Assembly: GCF_025143365.1 (NCBI RefSeq)
Contig: NZ_JALXPE010000065.1
Span: 1 to 22,085, forward strand
Reading direction: 5' to 3'
DNA length: 22,085 nucleotides
Source of the DNA: Microbacterium sp. p3-SID336
GTDB taxonomy: Bacteria; Actinomycetota; Actinomycetes; Actinomycetales; Microbacteriaceae
Shown: positions 19,972 through 22,085 of the stretch, in pieces
How the letters are laid out: each line of letters starts with the position of its first letter
Numbering within the stretch: the stretch's first letter is position 1
Notes under the pieces: generated by a model
What the model saw: the letters and a program-made list of their open reading frames with translations, nothing else
Told to the model about the DNA's origin: nothing
Databases searched by the model: none
Made by a program: the position numbers and the translations under genes

Positions 19972-20577
19972 TCAGAACAGCGTGGCGGTGCGGGTGTGCA
20001 CGAAGCCGTCGGTCGGGCTGCCTGTCGAGGTGACCGTCACCGAGACACCCGAGTGCAGCGGCGTGGGTCCCAGGATGCCGAAGCTCACGCGGGTCACGCC
20101 CTGGCCGGCCAGGCTCCCGGCGTAGAGCAGGGTGTACGTGACCGTGCCGTCGCCGTTGTCGCTCACGCCGCCGGCCGTCCAGGTGGGATCGGTGTCCGGC
20201 AGCGCGGGCACGGACGGACTCGACCCTCCCGCGTTCGCGATCACGACCGGCGCGAGCGGCCCCGCGTCCGCCAGGGCGAAGGTGACCGTGACGGTTCCGC
20301 TGGTGATGTCCGCGACCGGAAGGGATGCCGCCTGGGTGTCGTCGTTGCGCAGCTGGATCGAGGCGCCGTAGTACTGCGGGTCCACCCAGGTGCCGCCCTG
20401 CATGGTCTCGATGACGAAGCGCCCTTCGCCGGTGGCCGAGGCTGCGGCGGCCGGGGCGGCGACCACCGCGGCGACCGCGGGCACCGACCAGACGGCGCCC
20501 GCGAGCACCGCGCGGCGGGGCACGCCCTCCGTCCCCTGTGACGTGCCGGTCGTCCGGCGGGAATCCTGGAGTGCCAT
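19972..20577 (-). CDS. Tat-exported small beta-rich protein, function unknown
   Basis: A 201-residue exported protein. A twin-arginine signal is present: 'VPRRAVLAGAVW' (19-30, Arg21-Arg22) followed by a hydrophobic Ala/Val stretch and an A-A-S-A cleavage region around residue 48. The mature part of about 150 residues is rich in Thr, Val, Gly and Ser and looks like an immunoglobulin-type beta sandwich ('FVIETMQGGTWVDPQYYGASIQL', 'TVTVTFALADAGPLAPVVI', 'GVSVTVTSTG'). No cysteine, LPXTG motif or C-terminal membrane anchor is visible. The family is not recognised; a surface or secreted structural role is an inference. The ATG has CAGGAAGG 6 bases upstream. It is transcribed away from metY. Confidence 0.75.
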   Translation of the reverse strand: MALQDSRRTTGTSQGTEGVPRRAVLAGAVWSVPAVAAVVAAPAAAASATGEGRFVIETMQGGTWVDPQYYGASIQLRNDDTQAASLPVADITSGTVTVTFALADAGPLAPVVIANAGGSSPSVPALPDTDPTWTAGGVSDNGDGTVTYTLLYAGSLAGQGVTRVSFGILGPTPLHSGVSVTVTSTGSPTDGFVHTRTATLF

Positions 20578-20630
20578 CGGGAGCCTTCCTGTCCGTGGGG
20601 GATCAGAGCGCCTTCGCCGAACACGGTACC

Positions 20631-20636
20631 GATATA
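20631..20636 (-). promoter_or_regulatory. Possible -10 element of the Tat protein gene
   Basis: Minus-strand TATATC (20636-20631) is an A+T-rich hexamer in G+C-rich DNA, about 53 bases before the ATG at 20577. The -35 is not clear. It sits between the arms of the CGGTA/TACCG inverted repeat. Confidence 0.35.
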
Positions 20637-20685
20637 CCGGTCGCGGGAACAGGGGTACGGTCGAGCCGGACGCCGCCGTCCCGAG

Positions 20686-20697
20686 TGTTACGTCACA
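20686..20697. promoter_or_regulatory. Near-palindrome ahead of metY (candidate operator)
   Basis: TGTTACGTCACA matches its own reverse complement at 10 of 12 positions and ends 14 bases before the metY -35. It does not match the McbR or GlxR consensus known to me. Confidence 0.4.
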
Positions 20698-20711
20698 TTT
20701 CCCGCCCGTTG

Positions 20712-20738
20712 TTGACAGATGCGGATCTTCCGTACTCT
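20712..20738 (+). promoter_or_regulatory. Promoter of metY
   Basis: TTGACA (20712-20717) is a perfect -35. TACTCT (20733-20738) fits TANNNT; the spacer is 15 bases, or 18 if TTGTTG at 20709-20714 is the -35. Transcription would start near 20745, giving a leader of about 44 bases with the AGGGGGA ribosome binding site (20778-20784). Confidence 0.6.
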
Positions 20739-20788
20739 CGCTGAAAGGGCACCAGCCATCCGACTTCCGACCGTTCCAGGGGGAACAC

Positions 20789-22085
20789 ATGTCCGCACCC
20801 GAGACCTGGCGTTTCGAGACCAAGCAGATCCACTCGGGCGCCGCTCCCGACCCCGTCACCAAGGCGCGCGCGACGCCGATCTACCAGACCACGTCTTACG
20901 TGTTCGACAGCGCCGACCACGCCGCCAACCTCTTCGCCCTGGCCGAGTTCGGCAACATCTACACCCGCATCCAGAACCCCACGCAGGACGTGCTGGAGCA
21001 GCGGCTCGCCGCCCTCGAAGGGGGCACCGGCGCCCTCGTCCTCGCCAGCGGCCAGGCGGCGTCCACCTTCGCGATCCTCAACATCGCGCAGGCGGGCGAC
21101 CACTTCGTCGCCTCCAGCTCGATCTACGGCGGCACCTACAACCTGTTCAAGTACACGCTCGCGAAGCTCGGCATCGAGGTCACGTTCGTGGAGAACCAGG
21201 ACGACCCCGAGGAGTGGCGCCGCGCGGTCCGCCCGAACACGAAGCTCTTCTTCGCCGAGACCATCGGCAACCCGCAGATCAACGTGCTCGACATCCGCAC
21301 CGTGGCCGACATCGCCCACGAGAACGGCGTGCCGCTGATCGTCGACAACACGATCGCGACCCCGTACCTGATCCGTCCGTTCGAGCACGGCGCCGACATC
21401 GTGGTGCACTCGATCACCAAGTTCCTCGGCGGGCACGGCACCACGATCGGCGGCGTCATCATCGACGGCGGCTCCTTCGCGTGGTCCGAGAACGTCGAGA
21501 AGTTCCCCGGCCTCACCGAGCCCGACCCCTCCTACCACGGAGCGAGCTACACGGCAGCCGTGGGCGACCCGCTCGCCTACATCATCAAGGCGCGCGTGCA
21601 GCTGCTGCGCGACCTCGGGTCCGCCATCTCCCCGCAGAGCGCGTGGAACCTCATCCAGGGTGTGGAAACGCTGTCGCTGCGGATCGAGCGCCACGTGCAG
21701 AACGCCCAGGAGATCGCCGAGTGGCTGGACGGCCGCGACGACGTCGCCTCGGTCAACTACTCGGGGCTGCCCTCCTCGCCGTGGTACGCCGCCGCGAACC
21801 GGTACGCCCCGAAGGGCGTCGGCGCCGTGCTGTCGTTCGAGCTCAAGGGCGGGGTCGAGGCCGGACGGGAGTTCGTCAACAGCCTGTCCCTCTTCAGCCA
21901 CCTGGCGAACATCGGCGACGTCCGCTCGCTCGTCATTCACCCCGCGTCGACCACGCACGCCCAGCTCACGCCCGAGCAGCAGCTCACCGCGGGGGTCACC
22001 CCCGGGCTGGTGCGCCTGTCGGTCGGGATCGAGAACATCGAGGATCTCAAGGCCGACCTCGACACCGCGCTCGCGGCCGCGCGCG
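20789..22085 (+). CDS. metY: O-acetylhomoserine sulfhydrylase, 3' end cut by window
   Basis: The first 432 codons of a PLP-dependent Cys/Met-metabolism enzyme, running off the window. MetY joins sulfide to O-acetylhomoserine to make homocysteine, the direct-sulfhydrylation route to methionine. 'FETKQIHSG' (9-17), 'ARATPIYQTTSYVFDS' (26-41), 'YTRIQNPT' (58-65), 'ALEGGTGALVLASGQAA' (75-91) and 'FFAETIGNPQINVLDI' (154-169) are typical. The PLP Lys211 lies in 'HSITKFLGGHGTTIGG', with the Gly-His-Gly of MetY rather than G-H-S-D of cystathionine synthases. The length already passes 430 residues, as expected for MetY, so few residues are missing. AGGGGGA precedes the ATG. Confidence 0.93.
   Translation, partial: MSAPETWRFETKQIHSGAAPDPVTKARATPIYQTTSYVFDSADHAANLFALAEFGNIYTRIQNPTQDVLEQRLAALEGGTGALVLASGQAASTFAILNIAQAGDHFVASSSIYGGTYNLFKYTLAKLGIEVTFVENQDDPEEWRRAVRPNTKLFFAETIGNPQINVLDIRTVADIAHENGVPLIVDNTIATPYLIRPFEHGADIVVHSITKFLGGHGTTIGGVIIDGGSFAWSENVEKFPGLTEPDPSYHGASYTAAVGDPLAYIIKARVQLLRDLGSAISPQSAWNLIQGVETLSLRIERHVQNAQEIAEWLDGRDDVASVNYSGLPSSPWYAAANRYAPKGVGAVLSFELKGGVEAGREFVNSLSLFSHLANIGDVRSLVIHPASTTHAQLTPEQQLTAGVTPGLVRLSVGIENIEDLKADLDTALAAAR

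Larger units (their letters stand above)
20578..20788. other. Divergent regulatory gap before metY
   Basis: This 211-base gap is the largest in the window and holds no gene. It carries the promoter elements of the Tat protein gene (minus) and metY (plus), a CGGTA/TACCG inverted repeat (20624-20639) and a near-palindrome at 20686-20697. I see no riboswitch-like fold, and the metY leader appears too short for one. Confidence 0.6.

Noticed and set aside
20740..20788. SAM riboswitch in the metY leader
   Set aside because: The leader after the visible promoter is only about 44 bases and shows no conserved stems.

Overview
The window looks like chromosome of a high-GC actinobacterium, most likely Microbacteriaceae and probably Microbacterium or a close relative. 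The reasons are a base composition around 70% G+C by eye, actinobacterial families such as DUF3097 and a DinB2-type polymerase, a DtxR/IdeR-type iron box, and many start codons that sit directly behind a TANNNT -10 element. The genus is an inference from protein resemblance; no marker gene is present. I saw no tRNA, rRNA, CRISPR, phage or insertion element.

Layout. 96-1375 (+): an MscS-like membrane protein and a RidA-family protein. 1379-5456 (-): a DinB2-like Y-family polymerase, a DUF1304 membrane protein, a CPBP-like membrane protein coupled to tRNA methyltransferase TrmB, and a DUF3097 protein. 5579-9716 (+): a secreted TPM-domain coiled-coil protein, PspA, an arginase-fold protein and a small HExxH protein, the last two overlapping. 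9715-9842: a cluster of 17-bp tandem repeats between convergent genes. 9835-11548 (-): a stand-alone SIP-domain protein behind an iron box, a tyrosine phosphatase and an AhpD-like protein. 11726-17676 (+): an alpha/beta hydrolase and a complete five-gene peptide/nickel-type ABC importer (binding lipoprotein, two permeases, two ATPases) with overlapping genes. 17787-19892 (-): a GNAT acetyltransferase, uracil-DNA glycosylase and a short-chain dehydrogenase. 19972-20577 (-): a Tat-exported protein. 20789-end (+): O-acetylhomoserine sulfhydrylase (MetY), cut by the window edge.

Working together. TPM protein and PspA form a probable envelope-stress or membrane-maintenance pair. The ABC genes form one importer of unknown small solute. 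The SIP gene is probably induced by iron limitation. DinB2 and Ung both act on DNA damage but lie far apart and are not co-transcribed.

The most interesting points are (1) the polymerase has isoleucine at the sugar 'steric gate' position, predicting ribonucleotide use; (2) at least six start codons share the layout TANNNT, 6-7 mostly purine-rich bases, ATG, which suggests leaderless transcripts whose Shine-Dalgarno-like bases are decoys; (3) the 17-bp repeats can fold into serial hairpins at the 3' ends of two convergent genes; (4) several enzymes lack hallmark residues (arginase-fold Cys for His, RidA without Arg, CPBP without two motifs). I found no clear multi-gene defence or secondary-metabolite system.
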